From an uncultured Patescibacteria group bacterium (GTDB lineage Bacteria > Patescibacteriota > Microgenomatia > UBA1406 > GWC2-37-13), in the NCBI GenBank assembly GCA_938010745.1, contig CALLVF010000076.1, forward strand, positions 1 through 7,071: a DNA stretch of 7,071 bases, given 5' to 3'. Shown one piece after another: positions 1 to 6,293 of this stretch (the stretch's first letter is position 1; every line of letters starts with the position of its first letter). The notes beneath the pieces are model-generated. The model did not search any database. It worked only from the letters and a program-made list of their open reading frames with translations, and was not told where the DNA came from. The translations under genes were made by a program, and so were the position numbers.

Positions 1-870
1 GAAAAATGCCCCATTATGGATACCTGGTGGCAGACAGAAACAGGAATGTTCATCCTTACTCCTTTGCCTTCAGTAGCACTTAAACCAGGCAGTTGTTTTA
101 AACCATTTTTTGGGATTGTTGCTGATGTGGTCGATGATAAAGGAAACTCCCTTCCACCAAATACTCAAGGATATCTGGTTATCAAAACTCCCTGGCCGGC
201 TATACTTTTGGATGTTTATGGCAATCCGCAAAAATATAGGGAAACATATTTTGAAAAAATAAATCCTAAATCCGAAATCCTAAACTCTAAACAAATTCCC
301 AATTCCAATGATCAAAATTCAAAACAAGAAAATGCGATAGATAGTGCGAGTGAAGAGACTTCCCCAGAAGCGGATGGCGATATTCACAGCCAAGCCTCAC
401 AGGAGAAAAGGGATCGCAAGCGACAGAATCTACCGCAACGATTCGAAAATTTTTTATATTTTACTGGTGATTCGGCAAAAATTGATGAGGAGGGATATTT
501 TTGGATTGTGGGAAGAAATGATGATGTTATTAAGGTGTCAGGACATAGATTAGGATCAGCAGAAATTGAACATGCAATCGTTTCTCACCCCTCAGTTGCT
601 GAAGCCGCTGTTATTGGGAAAACACACCAAATTAAAGGCGAGTCAATTAAAGCCTTTGTTATTTTAAAAATTGACAAAAAACCTAGCGAGGAACTTAAAA
701 AAGAAATCAATAATCTTGTCCGCCAGCAAATTGGGCCAATTGCCAACCTTGATGAGATAGAATTTGTTGAAAAACTCCCCAAGACAAGATCAGGAAAAAT
801 TATGAGGCGGGTTTTAAAAGCACAAGAACTGGGTTTGCCAATTGGCGACACTTCCACTTTAGAAAACTAA
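1..870 (+). CDS. acs: Acetyl-CoA synthetase (AMP-forming), C-terminal part, 5' end outside window
   Basis: This enzyme activates acetate with ATP to acetyl-AMP and then forms acetyl-CoA in the cytoplasm. The reading frame is open from base 1 (EKCPIMDTWWQTETG), so the ATG at 16 is an internal Met and not the start. In fragment numbering, DTWWQTETG (7-15) is the acetate-pocket/ATP motif, YFTGD (153-157) holds the ribose-binding Asp, GRNDD (171-175) and GHRLG (181-185) form the hinge and CoA-binding region, and PKTRSGK (260-266) holds the catalytic Lys that is acetylated in known Acs enzymes. The fragment matches roughly the last third of a ~650-residue Acs. Residues 88-147 are an extra in-frame, hydrophilic insert absent from the E. 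coli enzyme as I recall it. The protein ends soon after GDTSTL, some 15-20 residues earlier than E. coli Acs. All visible motifs are intact, so the gene is probably functional despite the insert. Family assignment is near certain; activity is inferred. Confidence 0.95.
   Translation, partial: EKCPIMDTWWQTETGMFILTPLPSVALKPGSCFKPFFGIVADVVDDKGNSLPPNTQGYLVIKTPWPAILLDVYGNPQKYRETYFEKINPKSEILNSKQIPNSNDQNSKQENAIDSASEETSPEADGDIHSQASQEKRDRKRQNLPQRFENFLYFTGDSAKIDEEGYFWIVGRNDDVIKVSGHRLGSAEIEHAIVSHPSVAEAAVIGKTHQIKGESIKAFVILKIDKKPSEELKKEINNLVRQQIGPIANLDEIEFVEKLPKTRSGKIMRRVLKAQELGLPIGDTSTLEN
262..441 (+). repeat. In-frame insert within acs: AT-rich heptamer repeat plus GC-rich segment
   Basis: These 180 bases (60 codons) interrupt the conserved stretch between YFEKI and FENFLYFTGD; related enzymes have only about six residues there. 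The first part (261-295) is a degenerate 7-base repeat: AAATCCT, AAATCCG, AAATCCT, AAACTCT, AAACAAA, followed by simple AT-rich sequence to about 330. The second part (about 341-430) is roughly 52% GC by hand count, against about 26% for 241-330. The encoded peptide is rich in Asn, Ser, Gln, Glu and Lys and looks disordered. Both flanks carry a similar short sequence (TTTTGAAAA at 249-257, ATTCGAAAA at 441-449), possibly a decayed target duplication. The overall picture resembles in-frame selfish repeats such as the Rickettsia palindromic elements, though I see no clear palindrome here. Confidence 0.7.
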
Positions 871-990
871 TCACTGACTTGTTTATTATCATCATTTTTG
901 AAAATTAAAACTAACTAAAAAAAATTAAAATTTAGTCTTAAAGTTTATATTAAAATTTTTTACCTTTTTGACCAATCATGCTAAAGACTG

Positions 991-1026
991 TTGAAATTAT
1001 GATAATTTTAAGCAACTCTTTTTTTT
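991..1026 (+). terminator. Possible Rho-independent terminator of acs
   Basis: TTGAAATTAT (991-1000) pairs with ATAATTTTAA (1002-1011): nine Watson-Crick pairs and one G-T. The loop is a single base, so the top of the stem must open. A run of eight T follows at 1019-1026. The stem is AT-rich and weak, and it overlaps the stop codon of the convergent ATPase gene (1008-1010). It suits the end of the + strand acs transcript. A second, weaker inverted repeat, ACTAAA/TTTAGT (914-919 and 931-936), lies upstream. Confidence 0.4.
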
Positions 1027-3539
1027 ATTTTCCAAAATTCAATGGGTATAAAAATAAGAAGAGCAACAAAGATTGACCATAAAAGATAGGGAAAATCAAG
1101 AGGTTTTAGCTTAAAAACTTTTTGCAAAAAAGGCATATAAAGAAGAAATGGGTGAACAAGGAAAGGAAACAAAAATCCGGCAATAAAGATTGGTTTTTTA
1201 AGAAGATGGAAATGCTCTAGCAACAGTCGATGAGAAAGCCAAAGATCAATTAAAATAAACTGCTGTATGGCAATAATTGTTGTAAAAATAATTGTCTGCA
1301 TTAAAAACTGGTGGCGAAAAATAAATGGAATTGATAGGGAAATAATTGTGAAAAAAGCAGTAATAATGCCAATATTGAAAATATAAAAAAAATCTTTTCT
1401 TTCCAAAATCGTCATTTCTCTTCTGGGTTTTTCTTTCATAACGGCTTTCTTATTAGGGGCAAAAGCTAAAGCAATTGCTGGTAAACCATCGGTGACTAAA
1501 TTAATGTAGAGAAGCTGAAGAGGAGTAAGAATGGGAAGATTAAAAATAACCGCTGATAAAACATAAATTACTTCACCAATATTACATGAAAGAAGATATT
1601 TAATAGTATTTTTAATATGATTAAAAATATTTCTCCCCTCCTCAACTGCGGCAACTAATGTGGCAAAGTTATCATCTGTAATGATCACATGGGCTGTTTC
1701 TTTGGCAACATCCGTCCCCGTTATCCCCATTGCCACACCAACATCCGCTTGTTTTAAAGCTAAAGCATCATTAACGCCATCGCCAGTCACCGCCACTACC
1801 TCCCTCATCTTTTGAAATAACTTAACCAAACGATATTTATGCTCCGGTGTTGTTCGAGCAAAGACTTTTACTTTGGGAAGGATAGACAGCAACTGTTCAT
1901 CGGAGTAATTATCAAGTTGTTTTCCCGTCATAATATCATCTCCTTCCTCAATAATTCCCGCCTCAATCCCTATTGCCTCAGCGGTTAAGTGGTTATCTCC
2001 GGTAATCATTACTATCTTTATACCCGCCTCTTTGGCTTTAGCAACTGCCTGAACAACTTCTTCTCTTATTGGATCTTCTAAACCAACAAAACCTAAAAAT
2101 ATTTGGTCTTTTTCTAAATCTTGATCTTCCCTGCTTTTGTAAGAAAAGGCAATAATCCGCAGACCCTTCCTGGCAAATTTTTCAAATTCTTTCTCAATTA
2201 AACTTTTTTTTTGAATATCCAAAGGCAAAACCTTATTACCAAAAAGGTAGTATGAACAGATCGAAAGTACTGATTCCGGCGCTCCCTTAGTAAAAACAAG
2301 AGTTTGCTTACCGTCAAAAACTTCAACAGTCATCCTTTTGGTTGTGGGATTAAAAGGTATTTCTTTTTTTAAAACCCACTTTTGCCTGACTAAATCTGGC
2401 ACTAATCCCATTTTTTGAGCCATTAAAAGAAGTGCCCCTTCTGTTGCATCTCCAACAACATCAAATTTTCCATGGTCAATCTTTTCCACCAATGAGGCAG
2501 TGGAACAGAGTATTCCATTAAGAATTATTTTTGAGAATGGATGATTAGATAGAAAGGGATAATGAGGGGCTTCATAAACTTTTTCATCAACAAAAACTTT
2601 TTTCACTTGCATTTGATTAGTGGTTAAAGTACCGGTTTTATCAGTGGCAATTAAAGTAATCGATCCAAAAGTTTCAATGGCATTTAGTTTTCTAACAATC
2701 GCCTTTTTTTTCGCCATTCTCTCTACTCCGATTGCCAAAGTAATGGTCATCACCGCCGGTAAACCCTCAGGAACAGCGGCAACTGCTAGACTTATACTAA
2801 AAATAAAACTTTCAATAAAATTTTTTTCTCGAGCAAAAGAAAGAAGAAAAACAGTTAAAGAAGCAATAATCCCTATCAAACCAACTTGTTTAGTAAACAA
2901 ATCAATTTTTTTCTCAAGAGGAGTCTTCACCTCCTCAATAGTGGTTAAGGTTTTTGCAATCTTGCCAAATTTAGTGTGAACTCCAGTTGCTGTCACTTGA
3001 GCAAAACCACGACCTTTGGCAACCACTGTCCCCATAAAAATTTGATTATTTTTTTCATCTTTACTATCTTTTAGTACTGGCAAAGATTCACCCGTTAATG
3101 AGGCTTCATTTACTTCAAGATTGTATGATTCAACCAAAAGGCAATCAGCTGGAATTTTCGTTCCTTCCTCAATATAAATTAAATCACCGGGGACAAGGTA
3201 GCGACTATCAATTTGCTGCTCAATACCATCTCTTATTACTCTCACTGTTGAGATAGTAATTTTTTTAAGATAAGCTAAGGCCTTTTCCGCCTTAAACTCT
3301 TGATAAACTCCAAAAAAAGCATTAAGAATAACAATAAGAAAGATAAATAGACTATCCAACTTTTCTCCAATTAAAAAAGAAATCGCCGCTGCTGCAATAA
3401 GAAGTAGAATTAAAACATTTTCAAATTGACTAAAAAAGGATTTAAGCAAAGTAAATTTTCTCACATCAGGCAATTCATTCAAACCATATTTTTTGATTCT
3501 TTCTTCAACCTCAGATGAAGTTAAACCTTTCTTTTTCAT
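1008..3539 (-). CDS. P-type Ca2+-transporting ATPase (SERCA/PMR1-like, P2A class)
   Basis: This is a membrane pump that uses ATP to move a cation, most likely Ca2+ (possibly Mn2+), out of the cytoplasm. It is a complete protein of 843 residues, normal for bacterial members. Domains in order: cation-ATPase N-terminal segment (1-35), M1-M2 (about 38-80), actuator domain with TGES (149-152), M3-M4 with PEGLP (257-261), phosphorylation motif DKTGT with Asp300, nucleotide-binding motif KGAPE (418-422), MITGDN (511-516), hinge TGDGVNDA (585-592), and then M5-M10. The SERCA Ca2+ ligands are kept: Glu in PEGLP (258), NIGE in M5 (Asn653, Glu656), and N-x-x-T-D in M6 (Asn680, Thr683, Asp684). The M8 glutamate of SERCA site I is not obvious, so one ion per cycle is possible. 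The start ATG fits the expected N terminus, but no Shine-Dalgarno sequence precedes it. It stands alone, convergent with acs. The class is sure; the ion is inferred. Confidence 0.95.
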   Translation of the reverse strand: MKKKGLTSSEVEERIKKYGLNELPDVRKFTLLKSFFSQFENVLILLLIAAAAISFLIGEKLDSLFIFLIVILNAFFGVYQEFKAEKALAYLKKITISTVRVIRDGIEQQIDSRYLVPGDLIYIEEGTKIPADCLLVESYNLEVNEASLTGESLPVLKDSKDEKNNQIFMGTVVAKGRGFAQVTATGVHTKFGKIAKTLTTIEEVKTPLEKKIDLFTKQVGLIGIIASLTVFLLSFAREKNFIESFIFSISLAVAAVPEGLPAVMTITLAIGVERMAKKKAIVRKLNAIETFGSITLIATDKTGTLTTNQMQVKKVFVDEKVYEAPHYPFLSNHPFSKIILNGILCSTASLVEKIDHGKFDVVGDATEGALLLMAQKMGLVPDLVRQKWVLKKEIPFNPTTKRMTVEVFDGKQTLVFTKGAPESVLSICSYYLFGNKVLPLDIQKKSLIEKEFEKFARKGLRIIAFSYKSREDQDLEKDQIFLGFVGLEDPIREEVVQAVAKAKEAGIKIVMITGDNHLTAEAIGIEAGIIEEGDDIMTGKQLDNYSDEQLLSILPKVKVFARTTPEHKYRLVKLFQKMREVVAVTGDGVNDALALKQADVGVAMGITGTDVAKETAHVIITDDNFATLVAAVEEGRNIFNHIKNTIKYLLSCNIGEVIYVLSAVIFNLPILTPLQLLYINLVTDGLPAIALAFAPNKKAVMKEKPRREMTILERKDFFYIFNIGIITAFFTIISLSIPFIFRHQFLMQTIIFTTIIAIQQFILIDLWLSHRLLLEHFHLLKKPIFIAGFLFPFLVHPFLLYMPFLQKVFKLKPLDFPYLLWSIFVALLIFIPIEFWKIKKRVA

Positions 3540-3586
3540 AAAAATAAATAATTATTTTCTGCTCTAATTTTTTTAAAAATTTTTTT

Positions 3587-3592
3587 ATTATA
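3587..3592 (-). promoter_or_regulatory. Possible -10 element (TATAAT) of the ATPase gene
   Basis: A perfect TATAAT on the minus strand lies 47 bases before the ATPase start codon. No convincing -35 box is seen at the expected 17-base spacing, and the region is so AT-rich that chance matches are likely. Confidence 0.3.
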
Positions 3593-3696
3593 AAATCTAA
3601 AAAAATTTTTCTTTTTTAAGAAAATATTGGTGTAATCAATAATTAAAAAACAACTCAAACAATTTAAATATTATAAATTAAATCTAAATTTTCTGC

Positions 3697-3722
3697 AAAT
3701 TAACTTATTAAATTAACTTATT
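3697..3722. repeat. Exact 13-bp tandem duplication
   Basis: The unit AAATTAACTTATT occurs twice head to tail without mismatch, followed by AAA, the start of a third unit. It could be a slippage product in AT-rich DNA or a small protein-binding repeat. Its function is unknown. Confidence 0.6.
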
Positions 3723-4167
3723 AAAACCAAAATATCATTTACAAGCAAGCACTATCAAGAAATTTCTTTTATTTTAAAATCTAATGTAAGATATTTTTTA
3801 TTTTTAATTTAATAAAAAAATCACTTCAATCAAAATTTTATCAAAAATTAGAATTTTTAGGTTTTAATCAAATAATAGACATGAATAAAATATCAAAAGT
3901 TAAATAATTACTCAAGTTTGAAATAAACTAAGACTTTTTTCAAAAACTTTATCTAAAGTAAGAGTTTTATCTAATTTGAATTAGGAAAAAAGCATTTATT
4001 GTAAAATCCATTTAATTTTTACTTTTTCATTTATTCACGATCAAGTATTTTTTTAAATTTTAATTTAGCTATCAATTTTAAATTTATGAAGAATTTAAGC
4101 CTATGCTTTTGCAAACTGTAAAATCTTAACAATAATTTTAAAAAAGTAAATCTTTTCTTTTAAAAAA

Positions 4168-4653
4168 TTAGTAACTTTCTAACTTTAGCTTAATATAGGC
4201 CTCCTTCATTGTTTCGATAATTTGATTTACAATTTTTTCCGCCTCCTTAAAACCCACTGACTTTAAATTATGGGGAAAGTAATGAAAAATTTGGTTACGT
4301 CCTAACTTCCAAGTATTCCAGATTTTATCAGCTAAATCTTTGGTGGTTTTTTCTTTAATTTTTTTGTAAATTGATCGCTCTTTTAATCGATTAATAAGAT
4401 TTGGGGACATAAGTTTGCCTAAACGTAAATGGTCATTAATATAATCTAAATGAGAAATTAGACCTGTATCTTTAAAAAGCTTTTTCAAGTATCCCTCATA
4501 AGCCTTAGCAAATGGAAAAATAATAAATGAGTAGTCTTTAAATTGGTAAGCGTTATTGCTGATAATATTTTTTAATAAGTATTGACCCTCTAAAATCAAA
4601 TCTTTTTGAGTAGGAGAAAGATATTGCCAAAATTCTTTGTGATTATCTTTCAT
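4168..4653 (-). CDS. HEPN-domain protein, possibly RnlA-like ribonuclease toxin domain
   Basis: This is a 161-residue, mostly alpha-helical, Lys-rich soluble protein with no signal peptide or membrane segment. The likely active site is GRNQIFH at 118-124: Arg119 and His124 are separated by four residues, the R-x4-H signature of HEPN ribonucleases, in the context RNxxFH. A helix with AKAYEGYLKKLF (49-60) supplies a conserved-looking Glu53. From memory, this EGYLKK-like helix followed by R-x4-H resembles the C-terminal HEPN domain of RnlA/LsoA toxins, here without the N-terminal domains of full-length RnlA (about 350 residues). If so, it may cleave RNA. No antitoxin gene lies on either side within the window; the downstream side is a gene-free stretch and the upstream side is the divergent secE promoter region. 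The start ATG lacks a Shine-Dalgarno sequence. Alternatives are a non-toxic HEPN protein or a domesticated remnant. The HEPN call is moderately sure; the RnlA link is tentative. Confidence 0.6.
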   Translation of the reverse strand: MKDNHKEFWQYLSPTQKDLILEGQYLLKNIISNNAYQFKDYSFIIFPFAKAYEGYLKKLFKDTGLISHLDYINDHLRLGKLMSPNLINRLKERSIYKKIKEKTTKDLADKIWNTWKLGRNQIFHYFPHNLKSVGFKEAEKIVNQIIETMKEAYIKLKLESY

Positions 4654-4699
4654 ATTGTATTTATTTAAGGTAATTTAAATATGTCTTTTAATTATTTAA

Positions 4700-4705
4700 A
4701 TTATA
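4700..4705 (-). promoter_or_regulatory. Possible -10 element (TATAAT) of the HEPN gene
   Basis: A perfect TATAAT on the minus strand lies 46 bases upstream of the HEPN start codon, nearly the same distance as the TATAAT before the ATPase gene. No good -35 box is visible. The 179-base divergent spacer (4654-4832) must hold promoters for both the HEPN gene and secE; nothing else is seen in it. Confidence 0.3.
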
Positions 4706-4817
4706 TCTTAAAAAATACCTGACTATTTAAAAATTATAATTTTTTAATTTTTATAAAAAAACAAAAAACTACAATTTTGAAAGAATTAATATTTCATTTT
4801 TAATTTGTTTTCTTTTA

Positions 4818-4826
4818 TGTTAAAAT
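4818..4826 (+). promoter_or_regulatory. Extended -10 promoter of secE, possible leaderless start
   Basis: TGTTAAAAT fits the extended -10 pattern TG-N-TATAAT with one mismatch and ends six bases before the secE ATG. Transcription would then begin at or next to the start codon, giving a leaderless message. This agrees with the absence of any Shine-Dalgarno sequence there. No strong -35 box is seen, which is usual for extended -10 promoters. Confidence 0.4.
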
Positions 4827-4832
4827 ATTTGA

Positions 4833-5027
4833 ATGTTAAGCAAAAATCTAAAAAGAACTAACCTTGCTTCAGAAGTTATTGAAGAACTTAAAAAAGTTAC
4901 CTGGCCATCAAAAAAACATACATTTCGGTTAACAATGATTGTAATTTTTTTTGCCTTGATAATCGGCCTATACGTCGGTATAATAGATATTTTCTTAACA
5001 AAAGGTTTAGAATTGATAACAAAATAA
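4833..5027 (+). CDS. secE: Preprotein translocase subunit SecE
   Basis: SecE is the small essential subunit that clamps SecY in the SecYEG protein-conducting channel of the inner membrane. At 64 residues it is the short, single-span form found in most bacteria (E. coli has three spans). The amphipathic helix carries the family motif EELKKVTWPSKK (17-28), followed by one hydrophobic segment at about 33-55. The ATG at 4833 places the motif at the usual distance from the N terminus. It opens the secE-nusG-rplK-rplA block and lies 72 bases before nusG; the rpmG and tRNA-Trp genes that often precede secE are absent. No Shine-Dalgarno sequence is present. Confidence 0.95.
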   Translation: MLSKNLKRTNLASEVIEELKKVTWPSKKHTFRLTMIVIFFALIIGLYVGIIDIFLTKGLELITK

Positions 5028-5077
5028 GATAATCTAGATATAGTTTTTTTATGAATACTGGCTTTTAAAAATAGATA

Positions 5078-5083
5078 TATAAT
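5078..5083 (+). promoter_or_regulatory. Possible internal -10 element before nusG
   Basis: A perfect TATAAT lies 16 bases before the nusG start codon, so a transcript from it would have only a ~10-base leader. No -35 match is evident. The long secE-nusG gap leaves room for an internal promoter, but transcription from secE is equally possible. Confidence 0.3.
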
Positions 5084-5099
5084 TTGTTTTATCCAAATA

Positions 5100-5681
5100 A
5101 TGGGAGATAAAAATCAATCAGAAAAAATCGTTTCCTCATCAAATTTAAAATATCAATCAAAAGGTAAGTGGTATGTAATTCATACACAAACAGGTCATGA
5201 GGCCAGAGTTAAAGAAGCTTTGAATCAGAGAATAAAAAGCTTGGGGGTTGAAGATAAAATCTTTGAAGTTGTTATTCCCATGCGAGAAGTTACGGTAGTT
5301 AAAAGAGGTAAAAAAACGAAAACAAATGAAAAAGTTTTTCCAGGATATATCCTTGTCAGAATGATTCTTGATGATAAATCATGGTTGGTTGTACGGACAA
5401 CTCAAGGAGTTACTGGTTTTGTTGGCGCGGGGATAAAACCGACACCAATTTCTGAAAAAGAAGTTGAAGCAATTATGAAATTCGTTCAACAGGAGGCACC
5501 AAAATTCAAAGCGAAATTTTCTGTTGGCGAGGCAGTAAAAATTACCGAAGGCCCATTTGCTGATTTTTTGGGGACAATTGAGGCAATTGATGAGGAAAGA
5601 GGAAAGGTGAGAGTATTGGTTTCAATATTTGATAGAGAAACACCAGTTGAGCTGGATTTTTTGCAAGTGGCAAAAATTTAA
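5100..5681 (+). CDS. nusG: Transcription termination/antitermination factor NusG
   Basis: NusG binds the elongating RNA polymerase, affects pausing and Rho action, and couples transcription to the ribosome through NusE (S10). At 193 residues it has the usual length. The NGN domain runs from about 22 (KGKWYVIHTQTGHE) to 115 and includes VFPGYILV (79-86) and VRTTQGVTGFVG (98-109). The KOW domain follows at about 140-193, with GEAVKITEGPFADFLGTI and DRETPVELDF. The first 20 residues are a polar, Ser/Lys-rich tail of a sort common in NusG. The ATG at 5100 is the only start that includes this tail, and no Shine-Dalgarno sequence precedes it. The secE-nusG-rplK-rplA order is the standard bacterial one and confirms the identity. 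Confidence 0.97.
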   Translation: MGDKNQSEKIVSSSNLKYQSKGKWYVIHTQTGHEARVKEALNQRIKSLGVEDKIFEVVIPMREVTVVKRGKKTKTNEKVFPGYILVRMILDDKSWLVVRTTQGVTGFVGAGIKPTPISEKEVEAIMKFVQQEAPKFKAKFSVGEAVKITEGPFADFLGTIEAIDEERGKVRVLVSIFDRETPVELDFLQVAKI

Positions 5682-5702
5682 ATTTTAATAAATTAATTAA
5701 AA

Positions 5703-5749
5703 ATTAAAAGTTATTAATATAATTTTCACTTGTAATTTTGACTTTTAAT
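5703..5749 (+). promoter_or_regulatory. Inverted repeat and -10-like element in the rplK leader
   Basis: ATTAAAAGT (5703-5711) and ACTTTTAAT (5741-5749) are exact reverse complements, extendable by a G-T and an A-T pair, around a loop of about 25 bases. A perfect TATAAT (5718-5723) lies in that loop. If transcribed from upstream, the RNA could fold into a stem just before the rplK start. If the TATAAT acts as a promoter, the left arm would not be transcribed. In other bacteria L1 represses the L11-L1 operon by binding near this position, but I cannot identify the conserved L1-binding bases here. Confidence 0.35.
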
Positions 5750-5760
5750 GTTAAAAAGTT

Positions 5761-6189
5761 ATGGCTAAAAAAGTTAAAACCATCATTAAGTTAAATCTTC
5801 CCGCTGGTGAGGCAACTCCTGCCCCACCAGTTGGTCCAGCTTTAGGTCAGCACGGGGTGCCAATTATGGATTTTATTAAGGAGTATAATGCTCGAACCGC
5901 TAAACTTAAAGGACAAATAATACCGGCAGTAATCACTGTTTATCAAGATAGAACCTTTACTTTTATAACCAAACTTCCACCAGTTGCAGCCTTAATTAAA
6001 AAAAAGCTGAATTTACAAAAAGGCTCAGGTAAACCAAATACCGAAAAAGTTGGTAAGTTAACTAAAAAACAAGTGGAGGAAATTGCCAAAGAAAAATTGG
6101 CTGATTTAAATACTGACAATTTAAAAAAAGCCATAAAAATTGTTGAAGGAACGGCCCGATCAATGGGAGTTGAAGTGGTAAACAACTAG
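5761..6189 (+). CDS. rplK: 50S ribosomal protein L11 (uL11)
   Basis: L11 binds the GTPase-associated region of 23S rRNA and forms the stalk base where elongation factors act. At 142 residues it has standard length and no gaps. The N-terminal domain contains the Pro-rich PAPPVGPALGQHG (20-32), the thiopeptide-facing loop in known structures. The C-terminal, rRNA-binding domain contains KGSGKPNTEKVG (87-98) and the family signature IVEGTARSMGVEV (127-139). It starts with the typical MAKKVK. It follows nusG after 79 bases and precedes rplA by 104 bases. The stop is TAG, while every other complete gene here ends in TAA. There is no Shine-Dalgarno sequence. Confidence 0.98.
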   Translation: MAKKVKTIIKLNLPAGEATPAPPVGPALGQHGVPIMDFIKEYNARTAKLKGQIIPAVITVYQDRTFTFITKLPPVAALIKKKLNLQKGSGKPNTEKVGKLTKKQVEEIAKEKLADLNTDNLKKAIKIVEGTARSMGVEVVNN

Positions 6190-6293
6190 TATTTTTCTAT
6201 ACTTTAAAAGAAAATTTTATTTTTATCTAAAGCAATAATTTGGCTGTTTTTTCACTGAAAAATCAATATTAAACATTTATTTTTTTATCAGAT

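Larger units (their letters stand above)
3540..4167. other. Gene-free, extremely AT-rich intergenic region
   Basis: These 628 bases separate two minus-strand genes and contain no credible coding sequence in any frame; only trivial ORFs of about ten codons occur. Sampled 60-base rows have only about 10-17% GC, well below the flanking genes. I see one exact tandem repeat of a 13-base unit (3697-3722) and a few short AT-only inverted repeats. No tRNA, rRNA, CRISPR or transposon signature was found. It should hold the ATPase promoter at one end and the 3' end of the HEPN transcript at the other. It may be the remains of a decayed gene, but nothing protein-like is recognisable. Confidence 0.7.

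Noticed and set aside
344..553. 69-codon ORF on the + strand inside acs
   Set aside because: It overlaps the Acs frame, which has conserved motifs throughout, and its product has no recognisable features.
585..857. 90-codon ORF on the minus strand opposite acs
   Set aside because: Antisense shadow of a strongly conserved coding region.
16..870. ATG at 16 as the start of a complete 284-residue protein
   Set aside because: The same frame is open to base 1 and the upstream codons (EKCPI) continue the Acs family sequence, so the gene is simply cut by the window edge.
2620..2979. 119-codon ORF on the + strand opposite the ATPase gene
   Set aside because: Antisense shadow of the ATPase M3-M4 and phosphorylation region; its hydrophobic look comes from the complement of membrane segments.
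4097..4108. AAGC/GCTT mini-hairpin downstream of the HEPN gene as its terminator
   Set aside because: Only four pairs and no T-run on the minus strand.
4086..4121. 11-codon ORF (MKNLSLCFCKL) as a small leader peptide
   Set aside because: No ribosome binding site, promoter or downstream + strand gene; probably chance.
4654..4832. tRNA-Trp or rpmG upstream of secE
   Set aside because: These often precede secE, but the 179 bases contain no cloverleaf, no GC-rich stems and no suitable ORF.
5943..6185. 80-codon ORF on the minus strand opposite rplK
   Set aside because: Antisense shadow of the L11 gene.
6188..6203. AGTAT/ATACT inverted repeat at the rplK stop codon as a terminator
   Set aside because: Only five pairs, AT-rich, with no following T-run; rplA should be co-transcribed.
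6248..6262. TTTTTC-ACT-GAAAAA hairpin in the rplK-rplA spacer as a terminator or L1-binding site
   Set aside because: Short A/T stem without a T-run and without recognisable L1-binding bases; expected by chance in such sequence.
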